DNA of 64,000 nucleotides. Source: Oopsacas minuta (taxonomy: Eukaryota > Porifera > Hexactinellida > Lyssacinosida > Leucopsacidae). The DNA lies in contig JAKMXF010000323.1 of NCBI GenBank assembly GCA_024704765.1, positions 186,001-250,000 on the forward strand, written 5' to 3'. The notes beneath the pieces were generated by a model. The model was not told the origin of the DNA and did not search any database. It saw only the letters and a program-made list of their open reading frames with translations. Made by a program: the position numbers and the translations under genes. Positions within the stretch are counted from its first letter, which is position 1. Each line of letters opens with the position of its first letter. Positions 22,800 through 34,684 of this stretch are shown one piece after another.

Positions 22800-25306
22800 T
22801 TCCAAAGAAATTTATAATTTAATTGGTCCCCTACCCAATTTTTACCTAAGAACCCGCTAATTGAGATCTTTTCTTAAATTTCCGTAGAAATTTGCCCCAA
22901 TTTATTTTCCTTGTTTTAGAATTTTATTAGAAATATATTGTTGATATTTGCCACTGAAACTGGGAACTGAGTGCTTCATGACAGCAATATTCAAAATTAC
23001 ACTACTATAACTATAATTCTAATCAATATTCATATAGATCTTCTTAAAATTTCTATTCGTTTAGGTGTACACTTGAAAATATTAGTCATTGTTTTCCATA
23101 ACAACGCTCAGGAATTTGGTTTCATTCCTTTCTCCAAATGTTTCCTAACCACATTAAGTGATCCTTCGACTCCACTTGGCCTTAAGAGTAATAGGAAGTG
23201 CTTAACCTTACTCAATATTGTCATGTATTTGGTCAAATGGGTATATTCCGAGCTACAGTGGAAACTTCATATTAGCAAATCGTATTTTGCAAGTATTTTC
23301 CTTGCTATTACGCAAATTTTGCTATTATTAGCGCGCTTCACCTGCCAGGTTTGATGCGTCAGATTTAGATTAAGTTTTAAACAGATATATTTCTTAGTGC
23401 TTATTGTCGCTACGCGACGAAATATACTCGGCACTATGTGCCTCGGCTATAGAACAGAGGGAATTTAAATTTTTTTAATCCATCGCCCATCCAAAATACA
23501 TTTAGTGGGCTTAGTTGGTAATGCTGGAGCTCTTACGTGGCTATTGATTAGTAATCTGGGCACTTCGTACCTCGTGTATTAAGGATTCTAAAATTTCAAT
23601 TTTATAATTTCGTCATAGGTATTAATTTTCGTTCATGACTCGTATGCCAAAAATCAGCCTTTGAGGTCTGTACAACAAATATTTCACTGCTGGATAGACC
23701 GATTATAGAGTGAATTCGTGTCAAGGGCATACTTGTCAACTGTTCCGCTTTCTTGGACATATATTGACGGCCAATGAGGCAAATGTCCCGTCAAAACATC
23801 CCCAAAACCTTAATTGTCCCGCAATTTTGTAGCCCAGCCTAATACAAATATGCTAGGTCCCGCCATGTCCCACTAAATTAGTGTTTTCCGTCCCTCTTTT
23901 TTTTCACTCAAGTTGGCAAGTATGCAAGGGGGACTATTTCGGAAATATATAGTGAATTAACCTGTCGGTCATTCTATCTAATCATATTGGTGTGGGGTGA
24001 TCAGTACTTATGAAATGACCTAAATATTACTAGATTACACATGTTGGCAGCCTTTTCATCGTTTGTACAACTTTCGAAAAATGTCCCACTAGATCTTATA
24101 GTATTTTTCTATGGATTTCGCGAATAGGACAAATTATTTTGCAATAGGAACAGTGCTGTTTGGAATACGAGAATGTACTTTATTTCCACTTTCCGAAATC
24201 CACCATTGTTTTTGTTCATCAATTATCTTATTATTTGTATTTGATTTCACATAATCCGCCATTATTTTATTTGAATACTATTGATAGTATTAGAAAATTT
24301 AAAATACCTAATTTATGTTAGCAATAGAGAGGAAATTTTCTATAAATTACGATAATTTTGGAAAGCCCACTCAAGAGTAGATTGCTGTACTTTTTGGCCG
24401 AAATGGAGTACATGGATTCCAGAAGGAATATACGTATGCATATATACAAGTAATTCAGATAATCCGTCCAATTGGATAACCCGCCACAGATATTGCTACA
24501 CCAATTAAAGCGAGTTATCTGGGGGTCACTGTATATATCCCATGTGATAAACATGTAGTTTGCTGCATAATTACGATCGTCATCAATAATTACATAATGA
24601 CGTCAAAGTATATGACACAACAATTCAGTAAACTAATTATCTTTCAATTACCCTCAGACAAGCTGAGGATCTGTACTACCTGCCAACAGTCCAGGATATT
24701 CACTTATAGCAAGACATTTGTGTTTCAAAATCAAAAAACAAAAATTAATCATTATTGAATCAGTTCTAGAGTTCTGGTTCGTAATTTCTTATAATGTTTG
24801 CATCCATGGAATCTTTGAACAAGTAATTTCTAGTATTATATTTTACCCAAAGCGTGGGGAAGTTTGGGCTCTGTCCAGAGATTGATGTGACAAATATTGG
24901 AAGGTATGCGGAAGTAGCGCGGGTAAAATTGTTTTACCAGGACATGGACTCTCGTTATGGTGCCTCATTATGCTCGCTAGTCGCTAAGACTCAACGGTCC
25001 TCTAGAATATTTCTAGTACGACGCATACTGTAAGTACATAAGTCTAACTAATGATCCAAAAAGGAATGCAATTGCGACCCCGAGGTTGGGAACCACTGGT
25101 ATACATGGACATTAATTACTATACAAAACTGGGCTTAATTTTCAAGAAAAAAGTTGCTAATAGGCGGATTTTGCTATTAGACGAATTGCTAATAGGATGT
25201 TTCTTTTGTATTATAAATTTTCCCTGTACATAGGAATTTGTTTTTCCATTAGATTGGGCTCCTTCAAGGAAAAAGGAAGTCAACTATGCCGTTTCGAATA
25301 GCACTA
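22800..25306. other. No supported gene
   Basis: Mostly AT-rich noncoding sequence. An open frame at 22971-23354 has no recognisable domain. A candidate hAT-like MITE lies at about 23724-23928. Confidence 0.45.
23724..23928. mobile_element. Candidate hAT-like MITE
   Basis: GGGCATACTTGTCAACT on the left and, reverse-complemented, TGCATACTTGCCAACTTG on the right bracket about 205 bp rich in GTCCC/GGGAC words. I recall similar ends from hAT MITEs. No clear target duplication is visible. Confidence 0.5.
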
Positions 25307-25565
25307 CACTCCCTGGCCAAAAGTACTTGAACGCTTTTGAGCCACTTGTGGTACAAGAGGCACATAGTAAAATGCTTGGGCCACTTCCCATGGTTCTTGA
25401 ATTATAGAGAATATATTGTTAGAACTACTATTGGATCATTTAAAGTTACAAATATATTTTTTTAAGTTATTTCAATGTGTGTACGTAAAGTTGCAAATTA
25501 GTTTAAGCAATGTGCCACTTGTACCCCATGGCGTGATAAGTTCAAGTACTTTTGGCAAGGGAGTG
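25307..25565. mobile_element. Tc1-type MITE, 259 bp
   Basis: The ends are CACTCCCTGGCCAAAAGTAC and, reverse-complemented, CACTCCCTTGCCAAAAGTAC. TA lies on each side (25305-25306 and 25566-25567). A second family member is at 41234-41483. Confidence 0.88.
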
Positions 25566-25619
25566 TAGTTTCTGAAATAGTCTAAAACGAAATTTATAAG
25601 CAAAAGTCCACAAAATATG

Positions 25620-26110
25620 GCCGACATTCCCTAAAGTTTATGTGCATAAAAAATTGTTAAAGGTTCCCAACGTGGAACCCCTTGGATTCTTGCTCAGAAC
25701 ATGCTATAAATCAAGAAACCATCATAAAAACTTCCTTCTACGACAACTCAATTTTTACTCTCTGGCGATTGGACCAATACCCTTTACGCTTGTAATACAT
25801 TTTGACATCATATCTCTAAATATTTTTGCATAATGTTTAAAATGACCATATAAGGGCATATTCAAGATACGTCACTTGGTCAGTGATCTCATATCAAAAT
25901 GTATTACAAAGGTATGGGAAGTCTGGTATGTACTATATGTGTCAGAGGATTAGGACATAGGATTGAACGTTTTCAAGTTATGAGTGAATATTGGCAAATA
26001 TGCAATCCATGGTCACTACCATAACTCTTAAACGCGTAAACTTTATCATATCCCACGATCAAATTTCGTCATAAAATATGCAATAATAGACTGTTTATAG
26101 TGCTTCCAAA
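25620..26110. mobile_element. Fold-back element, copy B (left arm decayed)
   Basis: The right arm (about 25905-26110) and the loop with AAAATGACCATATAAGGGCA match copies A and C. Of the left arm only the core TAATACATTTTGACATCATA is clearly recognisable. Confidence 0.6.
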
Positions 26111-26824
26111 TGAGGTATTTTTGGTAACATAATTCCGGATGTTGAAGTAGTAGCGTAGTCTCACCCTGGCACACACGGGAGTATGCCCTAGTGACTTCTT
26201 CTGTCGTCCTAGTACACATAATTGGTAGACCTTGTAAATTTAATTTTAAATAATTTAAGTTGATTTAGGATTTTAAATTAACCATTCATAGTACATAAAG
26301 CATTACATTTGTTACTATTTGATTGATGACGCGGATTACCCGTGGCCTAGTTATTTTACCAGTCTAGCTACGCCACTCGTTGAAAGTATATTGGTTGATG
26401 ATTTGTAGTTCTACATATCTGCAATACACATTAGTATGTTATGGTTTACTATATTCATTAATATAGCATATACATCTATATAAGGATCAATTCAAAAGTT
26501 TGAACTTCTGATTGACTGATTCAGCAACGATATATTTAGTCAAGTAGTTTATTGAAATCTTTACTTTCTAAATCAAGACAATAAACAGATGTTTCCCAAT
26601 TTTCGCTTAATTTATTTAGGGCATATCCGATAAATACATACTTATTCAACATCCGGAATTGCGAAATTCAATTTCAAAATAGCATACCATAAATCAATCC
26701 CTTGACAGAGACAAACCGACAGACACAGACAACGATTTAGTATTATAGAATATGCGAAATATACAAAAGTACATGTTGGAGTGGCAGTAGACTGATAGAT
26801 CTTGTATTATGCGCTTGTTTTAGC
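26111..26824. other. No supported gene
   Basis: Holds a shortened tail of the ~120-bp repeat family near 26640-26755 (GCGAAATTCAATTTC, then ACAGACACAGACAACGATTT). Nothing else was recognised. Confidence 0.5.
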
Positions 26825-28363
26825 TTATTCAGCTAATCTGAATCGAATATTCAAATCTTCTTCCGGTTTCAAAATTATCACTGATACTCTTTTTGGTTCT
26901 TTGGATAATGATTCAATATCAAATTTATTGATTATCCTACCAATGCTAACAAGAAGCTCATTAAATGCAAATTTCTGTCCGATGCAGTTTCTATGCCCAG
27001 CTGAAAATGTTAGAAATGAGAATGGATGTCCACCTGGTAATTCACAATCAAAACGCATTGGGTTATATTCTAATGGGTTTTCCCATATATGAGGATTTGT
27101 ATGAAGGTTTCCAATTGAAATGACTAAGCTTGTACCTTTTGGTATAAAATACCTTTCCAAATGTATATCATCATTTGCCTTCCTGTAGATAGCGTAAACA
27201 GGCGGGTATAGTCTCATTGATTCTTTGATACACATTGTTAAAAAGGTTAGCTTAGGCAAATCCTCACATAAAAGTTGTTCAGATTTTCGATCTTTGAGAA
27301 CTTCCCTTACTTCTTCCCTGCACATTATTTGATATTTTTGGTGTAAACCCAATAAATGAAGAGTCCAGGATATCGCAGAGGCTGTAGTATCATGGCCTGC
27401 AAAAAGAAAAGTTGTCATTTCTTCTACAATTCCCTCATCTGTCAGTGCCTTTCCCGTTTTATCTTTCGAGGTTAGAATAATGTCTATGAAGTCTTTGCTA
27501 CGTCTAGTCTCAAATAGTTTCGGATTTTCAAGGACAAATTTCCTTCTAGATTGTACTACTTTCATACTTTGTTCTTTCACGATCCTGTTGTTCTTTCTCC
27601 ATGCAAAACCATGTGGAGAAAGGTAGAAAATTGGTCTGCAATGATACAGTAGTGTTGTGATTTGTTTATTAGTAAGCTCTGCATTAGCCTTTATAGCATT
27701 TACATATTTATCTTCCTCATTTCCGATTTGACAATCACTTTTGTAAGAACATACACATTGTAGCATTACATCCAGTGTCAATAAAGTTATACTTTCGAAT
27801 ATAGGTATAATGACTGCACCATTTTCCATCTTTTCCTCACACTTGCGTATAAATACTTCAACTATTTCGTTGTATAGTAGTACATATGGATTGAGAATCT
27901 CATAATGGAAGCCTGGAGTTAGCATCTTCCTTCTAGTTTGCCATTTATAAAAATTGGAAATGAGCAATCCATCTCCAAGATAAGGCCTTAAAGTACCGTA
28001 GATATAGTCATCCTTTGGTAGTAATGTCGATTTCATGCATAACAGATTACTTATCTCTTCTGGAAACGAAAAAATGATAAAGTACTTGAAAGGACCTAGT
28101 CGGGTGAGAATAAGTTTACTATCTGGATCGTGTAATATATAATTATAGGCATTTTGTAGTCCTTTTTCATTTGGTGGATATCTGTCTAAAGAACCCCAGA
28201 GTGGGTGGAGATAGGGCCCTGGTATCTTGTGAATTTCATTGAGGAACTTCCAATACAAATATACAGGACGAATACACGCAATGCATAAAGCACATAGCAA
28301 TAGTACAATAACAGTAATGACGTTGTTTATGTTTAGTGCTTCACTTATAAATTCATACTCCAT
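26825..28363 (-). CDS. Cytochrome P450, CYP4-like, intronless
   Basis: An uninterrupted 512-residue protein, normal length for a microsomal P450. The ATG at 28361-28363 (MEYEFISEALN) is chosen because no other ATG precedes it in frame. An N-terminal membrane anchor (VITVIVLLLCALCIACI, about residues 14-30) precedes a proline-containing hinge. The I-helix has FLFAGHDTTASAISW, the K-helix ESMRLYPPV (ExxR), and the haem loop FSAGHRNCIGQKFAFNE with the axial Cys. The AGHDTT and FSAG.RNCIG motifs are typical of the CYP4 clan (fatty-acid or xenobiotic oxidation in the ER membrane), but the substrate cannot be read from sequence. The lack of introns could mean a retrocopy or simply this lineage's gene style. 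A small minisatellite lies about 290 bp upstream. Confidence 0.93.
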   Translation of the reverse strand: MEYEFISEALNINNVITVIVLLLCALCIACIRPVYLYWKFLNEIHKIPGPYLHPLWGSLDRYPPNEKGLQNAYNYILHDPDSKLILTRLGPFKYFIIFSFPEEISNLLCMKSTLLPKDDYIYGTLRPYLGDGLLISNFYKWQTRRKMLTPGFHYEILNPYVLLYNEIVEVFIRKCEEKMENGAVIIPIFESITLLTLDVMLQCVCSYKSDCQIGNEEDKYVNAIKANAELTNKQITTLLYHCRPIFYLSPHGFAWRKNNRIVKEQSMKVVQSRRKFVLENPKLFETRRSKDFIDIILTSKDKTGKALTDEGIVEEMTTFLFAGHDTTASAISWTLHLLGLHQKYQIMCREEVREVLKDRKSEQLLCEDLPKLTFLTMCIKESMRLYPPVYAIYRKANDDIHLERYFIPKGTSLVISIGNLHTNPHIWENPLEYNPMRFDCELPGGHPFSFLTFSAGHRNCIGQKFAFNELLVSIGRIINKFDIESLSKEPKRVSVIILKPEEDLNIRFRLAE

Positions 28364-28651
28364 CCGAAACACTTACTCTGATTACTCTATCTGCTCCTAG
28401 TTTTAAGGCTGTATTCATTAATTGTTATGAATTATATGGAGTATATCATTCTGATTCTTAGGCATATTAATGTATACTTTTTGTCAAAAGAGCTGTTCAC
28501 AAAGGCAAAACTTTTATTAGCTGAAATATGATATTTCAATTGCATCATGCGTATACTTGTGTATGTAATCCAAATTCACCAATAATATATCTATACTGTG
28601 CCAACTCTACTACTAGAGCATAATAGCATAGTATTGATAAGTTTCTTCATA

Positions 28652-28728
28652 TGAGGCAGTGGAATTTGAGCTTCTTTATATGAGGCAGTGGAATTTGTGT
28701 TTCATTAAATGAGGCACTTGAATTTGAC
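28652..28728. repeat. 29-bp minisatellite upstream of the P450
   Basis: Two full 29-bp units starting TGAGGCAGTGGAATTTG and a partial third (TGAGGCACTTGAATTTG). It starts about 290 bp upstream of the P450 start codon. Confidence 0.85.
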
Positions 28729-29400
28729 AAAAACTGAGGTAGGGAATTGACCCAATCAAATTGGGATTACTCATTGGCAACTTTTTCATGCAGTTGAACC
28801 CGAAACTCTAATTAAAACAAAGAAACTCCCAATCTAACAACTCAAAAATGCGTAAAATAACTGGGCAACGCGAAGGAGCAAGCCTGACACTAATCCAAAC
28901 AGAATTACTGACTGTGGTAAGAAGAGTGAACTAAATTCAAAAATACAACAATTAGAAGCTTTAGAATTCACTAATTAATGATACTATTATGTGTTCTTTT
29001 GAATGGAAACCTAAGTTGTATAATACGCGTATAACGCATAATACGTTATACGTGATCTATTTGAAAGTATTATACGTCTAGGTTAATAACGAAATATTAG
29101 ATTTTGATATTGTTTGACTTGTATAAGTCACTTTACTATCAGGTATTACATAATTTGGTCAACTATGCTGAGATTACTCATTAACAATCCGAGAACTACT
29201 GTTTTGATGTTAATTATTCATCTCAGAAATCAGCCTAATAGAAGTTACGTCACCAAAAATTGTAGATTTAACGTATAATACGTCTTCATTGAAAGGCGTA
29301 TTAAACAACATAGATTTAAATTGTTTACAAATAAATCATTTGAAAGAAATTATGTGTAGGAATTGTACTCAAAAATACTACAATATTGTATCTATTAATT
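28729..29400. other. No supported gene
   Basis: AT-rich sequence with repeated ATAATACG/CGTATTAT words around 29020-29090 and 29270-29310. No coding signal. Confidence 0.5.
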
Positions 29401-29404
29401 CTGT

Positions 29405-31200
29405 ATTTATATATACGATCCTTTGACTCGTCGCTTCGCGATGAACTCGGTGCATTGCGCCTCGAGCTATTCAACAGACAAATAACAATTGAGATTTTAT
29501 AATATTAATGTTGTTTACAATATTCAGACTAAGCATACTCGAGTATACCAGTATAGTCGTTGAAAGTATGATTCTACCTCCATTTTGAAATTTGTTTACT
29601 TTATGTACCTTAAAGTAAGCAAATATTCACAATATGTTGTTTACATATTGACATCAGAACTAGTATCCTTTTATGAAACGTGACTCGCGAATTCTTCAGT
29701 AATATCAAGATTCGCATTGATTTATCATACAAACACAGCAACTTGTTTCGTATCATGGTAGTCGGTGCCTCTCATCTACTGCTATGGCCAAAACTCTAAT
29801 TGCTGCCACATTTTTTATCCAGTTCGAGTAGAAAGACTGATGTTAGCCAAAATATCCCTTTCCCGGACATACAATATACTGCTAGATACAATCCTTCACA
29901 AATTCATCATCTAGGCCGCAATGAACGGCTTCATTGATTCCTTTTACTAACAGCGAAGCTAACGCGTGTATTATTTTCAGCCTCTGTTCTATCTCTTGCG
30001 AAAGCCTTGTTGGTTAGTCAAGACCTTTGCAGAAATTCAATCTTATTCATAGTCCAGTAAGAGAAATTGCAAATCACAGAATGGCTCGTCAGATAGTGTC
30101 GTTATATGTTGCACTCGTGACCACAGCAACACACATTGATAATAAAAGGTATATTGGCTTTTCCATGCATGAAAAATGTATATGAGCCGCTTCGCTTGCT
30201 CGCTCTGCGCGGATTGCGAACGCTCAGTGTTCGCACGTAACTCGGCACTTTGTGCCTCAAATTTTGAAAAGAAAAACTCTATTATGTACAAATAAGTACT
30301 TTAAAAGTGCGAAACTCGGATTCAGTTTACTCTATCACTCGGCTAAAACAGTTGAAACCAAGTTTCTAAGGCAATTTATAATTGTGTACTTTATAAACCT
30401 AAAACACATCAAATTTTGACAATAAGTTGTTGGACGATATCATATGTACTGCACTACCTTAGTGTCACTGTATATGTAAGTTTGTTTATTTTAGAATCAT
30501 AAAGCAACCATAAATTTACACATGAGATCTCAAAGTGCGAAATTTCAAACCAATCGAAGATGGTTGGTGAACTCATTGGATGGTTAAACAAATGTTACAC
30601 GGATGCCATTGTTTACCCGAGAGTCCCAAACTTGTTTCTAAACACACTAGCCCCCCGTTTAGAACTCCTGGGCTATAAATCAGATATAATACAATTACGA
30701 ATATCATGGGTACTATCTTGCTATCACCAGCAGTCCTATTGGTTATAACTTACGAACCCCTTCGTTTGCTCGTGCTGTGGGTTGGATCTCCCATAGACTT
30801 TATGTTATTTCTGAGATCCGGGCAAATTCTAACTTCTGGGTACCCTCCGATCCAGCGCTGCCCTGATAAGAGAGGTTCGAGTGTATTACTATATTACACA
30901 TGTATAGGCGGTAGGACCTATTTTCTTAGAATATTTCAAGATTTCGTTTAATTGTTTACTCTATATTAATAAAAACAACAAATTAATATACATATGATTA
31001 ATTTCAAAAGTGTGAAAATCGTATTAACATATTCGATATGTTTAATCAAAAGTTTTATTGCATTACGTTTACTTTCTTGGTCAACACGATAAATGCCTGG
31101 TTATGCGATATCTCAGAATTAAGAAATTCCATAAATCCTTTGCTTGAAAACAAACAAACAAACACACAACTATTGCAATTTAATAATATAGATTATACCC
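29405..31200. repeat. Region of the ~120-bp repeat family with GC-rich hairpin modules
   Basis: Repeat units at 29530-29650, 30290-30560 and 30940-31030. GC-rich short palindromic modules (CTCGTCGCTTCGCGATGA at 29428; CGGCACTTTGTGCCTC at 30243) and the terminal CAAA-rich tail at 31150-31195 match those at 22100-22790. No protein-coding gene is supported. Confidence 0.6.
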
Positions 31201-31339
31201 GGTTGCTCGTAATACCGAGTAACTTCTACAGTAACTGGACAAATTTCTATAATCCAAGGTCTAAAGTTAAATATAGAGAAATGTAATTAACAAATTTAAC
31301 TATTTAGGTACACATAAAAGTACAAAACATTCACAGGAT

Positions 31340-32700
31340 AATGGAAGAAATATTTTTCTTATCAAATTCTATAGAGTGGTTTACACAAGGATTACAGATG
31401 AAACTGAGTAATATATTTATTGGATGGACATCAGGTGATTTTCTCGCGTTAATTTTAAGTGCGCTGTTTATCTGTCAAACTAACTACGAATTTTAGCTTA
31501 CCCTCTAAGGTTTCGGCATCTATGTAAACATACTATGCTGTCAGGCGTATGGAGCAAAACAATACAAACAAATAGGACTCTATTTCTACAGAGCTCTATT
31601 TATGTCAGCACTCACCTGTAAACCAGTATTCACAATCTTAATCAGCGTCCGTCCCATCGTCTACATGTTATTCCAGGATTCGGAGTTAGCTGAGTATAGT
31701 GGTAGCTACCAGATATTCTATCTTTCGGTTATCCTGCGTATTTGTACTATAAAATTAGAATTCGTTTCCTCAAGCATTGAACATAGTTCGGGGTCCTGCA
31801 ATATATCTTCTCATAGGAATAACTCTGAATGAAAACACAGTATATTCTCATCTTTCAGTACAACACGAGTACAAGGTGCAGCAGCTGGTTACGTCATAAG
31901 TAATTACTGAATTGCACTGTTAGTATTCTCACACAAACAAGTCTCTCATGGACACAATAAAATTTCACATGAATGGAGGATTAAATACATTTCTAACTGG
32001 TATCATACTGGTAAATAAGTTATTGTTACATTATTTCAAACTGTGCTAGGGACTGGATTAGCTACACTTGGGATAAAATGCATAGGGGTGATAGTAGACA
32101 ATAAAAGACAGCTGGCTATGAATCGGCTGATTCTGTCCTACGATTATTCCGAGTTCGGACACAAAAAAACCAAAAACCACAAAAAACAAACAAAAACAAA
32201 CAAAACATATACCATAAGCTGACACACACAAATCCCTGAATACGCAATAACGTAAAAAACAAACCCTCAGACAAAATACGACGATGGATAATACGAATAC
32301 AAACTCCCTGACCCATAATGTAGCGAACTATAATACCTAATCCCTCCCAATGGTCTTGGAGGGACTGATATTGGTAATAATGAAGAACTCACAATATAGA
32401 CAGTTTCAATGGAATCTAATTTACTTTAGGAAAGATTCCGAACTCAGAATACTCGTAAGACAGATTCCGAACTCAGAATACTCGTAGGACAGATTCAGCT
32501 TTCCCCTGGCTATATACAAAATTATGTGCTCGATTTGGTGGATCATCTCGACGTGTACGGCAGGTTTTTTCGGAACTATAACAGTTCGCGTAGGTCACTT
32601 GTTAGGTACTGGTCAACCAAAGAGAGCTAGAAAAGCATCAATATTGGGCTTGATCGTCGCACAGTTAACTGTATTATGTCCGCAAATACAACCGCCATTT
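31340..32700 (+). pseudogene. MATE-family transporter, decayed exons
   Basis: Pieces in the order of a multidrug/toxin-extrusion (MATE) protein, which is a cation antiporter of 12-13 membrane segments. About 31340-31490 gives MKLSNIFIGWTSGDFLAL, a possible first segment. 31520-31720 gives CQAYGAKQYKQIGLYFYRAL and RPIVYMLFQDSELAEYSGSY, both MATE hallmarks. 31859-31940, after acceptor ATCTTTCAG, gives RVQGAAAGYVISNY followed by an in-frame TGA and IALLVF. 32485-32700 gives TITVRVGHLLGTGQPKRARK, the central MATE signature. The TGA stop where Trp is usual, and missing exons for the later helices, argue for a pseudogene or truncated copy. Confidence 0.6.
32126..32500. repeat. Inverted repeat pair and 30-bp tandem duplication in the MATE relic
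   Basis: 32431-32495 has two copies of a 30-bp unit containing GATTCCGAACTCAGAATACT. The unit is nearly the reverse complement of 32126-32158 (about 30 of 33 bases). The inverted copies bracket about 300 bp just before the last MATE exon. Confidence 0.7.
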
Positions 32701-33601
32701 GTATAAATAGTTTATTTTACTCTCCGTTTGTGAATTGAACTTTTTACGGTAAAAAATGTAAAGAATCAGTTAAGACTACCTAAAAATTTCAAACTGCCAT
32801 CCTCGTCCTCGTTTAGGCACTTCAACTCATAACATCAAAATTCACGTTAAAGATGGATTTATCTTGAGTGTGAAATACATGAATGAATTCAAATAATTTC
32901 AACATAAATTTAAATTAAATGCATTTTTTACAAAAATATGCAAAATAGTAAACTAATATAAATGCTATCATCATTGCATAAGGCTTTTCAACTTTTTAGG
33001 TAGTCTTAACTGATCCTTACATCTTTTGCCCTAAACAGTTCAATTCACAAACTTTGAAGGGTTAATTTAACTTTTATTAGATTATGAGCCTCTCTTATTT
33101 ATTCGTTGCTCGGCTACTTTCCTATCTGTATGAAATAGTAGCCTATGGGTGAGTATGCGGAATTTTCACTATTTCTAAGGTTAAAATAGGGTTTCGTTCT
33201 AAAAGAATGTCCAGAATTCAGAATAATGGGGTGGTCGGAATTCTGAAATAGATTATTGTTAATGTAAATAGTAAATCGAACGGGACTTTGAAAAGTGGCC
33301 GCTATCCAAAAGTGGCAATTAAGCGGGGTAAACGTATTTTGATTCAGTTTCTGAATGGCATACGCTTTCCAAAAAGGTATGACACTCCATTCTTCTAAGG
33401 AAATCGCGCGGAGACAACTTTTGCGACAATTCAGCCTGCACACTAAACCCAAACATATTTAACGAATATAATAACATTTTCATCTATAGTAGTGTATCTA
33501 TTTACTATTAATTTTATAATATAATTTTCCATCGATAATATTTATCAAGTATTGTTAAGCGTTTGACTTTTAGATTGGGATCTATAAGTCAATTACAAAT
33601 A
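32701..33601. other. No supported gene
   Basis: AT-rich. 32735-33060 shows weak mirrored sequence around AGTTAAGACTACCTAAAAA (32767) and its reverse complement TTTTTAGGTAGTCTTAACTG (32991), so this is probably a small inverted-repeat element of about 290 bp. No coding signal. Confidence 0.5.
32767..33015. repeat. Inverted repeat pair, candidate element core
   Basis: CAGTTAAGACTACCTAAAAA near 32767 and its reverse complement near 32991-33012 are almost exact. The outer flanks (TTGTGAATTGAACT... and AGTTCAATTCACAAAC) continue the symmetry to about 32726 and 33053. Confidence 0.7.
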
Positions 33602-34684
33602 ACATTCTCCATAGCCTACTAAATATAAGGCCTAACAGTAAAAGTACCAGGGACGAAGTATTAGCTGAAAGCATTTATCTACACGGTTTCTTTATTGTAG
33701 AAAAGGTGCATTTTTGCCTGAATAAATGTTTTGTAGATTTATAGGACATCAAATTTTACACAAATAAATGGTAAAAACTTTTAGGAATGTGTAAAAATAT
33801 GTCTCTAGTAAGCATTTATTTAGCAAAATATGTTATTCTTTGATGCCTTGTAGAACGTTAAATATTGCATTTATCAACTCAAAGTGAATAAATGAAATGA
33901 TCTATAGATCCTTTTATACAAAATGTCAAAAGTTTGTCATTCAAAAGTTGCCTCGTTGTTGAGTTAAGGTAGAGACCATGGATGACAAGTTTTTATGAAT
34001 ATTCAATTATAACTCGAGAATCATTAAAATTATCGTAAAATCAGGATAGGCAATTTATACTATTTACCCGACTTCCCATACCCTTACAATACATTTTGAT
34101 ATGATATCTCTCACCAATGTGACGATGCCCATATATGGTCATTTTCAATATTCTGCAATACTCTTCAATTATTTCATATCAAAATGTATTGCAAGGGTAT
34201 GGGAAGTCGGGTAAATAGTATAAATTGCCTATCCTGATTTTACGATAATTTTAATGATTCTCGAGTTATAATTGAATATTCATAAAAACTTGTCATCCAT
34301 GGTCTCTACCTTAACTCAACAACGAGGCAACTTTTGAATGACAAACTTTTGACATTTGTATAAAAGGATCTATAGATCATTTCATTTATTCACTTTGAGT
34401 TGATAAATGCAATATTTAACGTTCTACAAGGCATCAAAGAATAACATATTTTGCTAAATAAATGCTTACTAGAGACATATTTTTACACATTCCTAAAAGT
34501 TTTTACCATTTATTTGTGCAAAGTTTGATGTTCTACAAAATGTAATACATTTATTCAGCCAAAAATGCATTTTTCTGCAATAAAGAAACTATGTCTATAA
34601 ATGCTTTCAGCTAATACTGCATCCCTGGTGCCAAAAATTCGAGTTACTGTTAGGCCTTATGTTTAGTAGGCTATGCATTCTCCT
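33602..34684. mobile_element. Long fold-back element, copy C (best preserved)
   Basis: Arms of about 500 bp (33602-34104 and 34174-34684) are near-perfect inverted copies. The loop of about 69 bp (34105-34173) is conserved in copies A and B. The core is ACTTCCCATACCCTTACAAT next to ACATTTTGATATGATATCTC. No open frame of note. The outer ends near 33610 and 34680 carry TAGCCTACTAAATATAAGGC and its inverted counterpart. Confidence 0.9.

Noticed and set aside
22971-23354. Open frame of 127 codons
   Set aside because: No recognisable domain, no splice context and AT-rich composition like the surrounding noncoding DNA. The opposite strand has an equally plausible interrupted frame.
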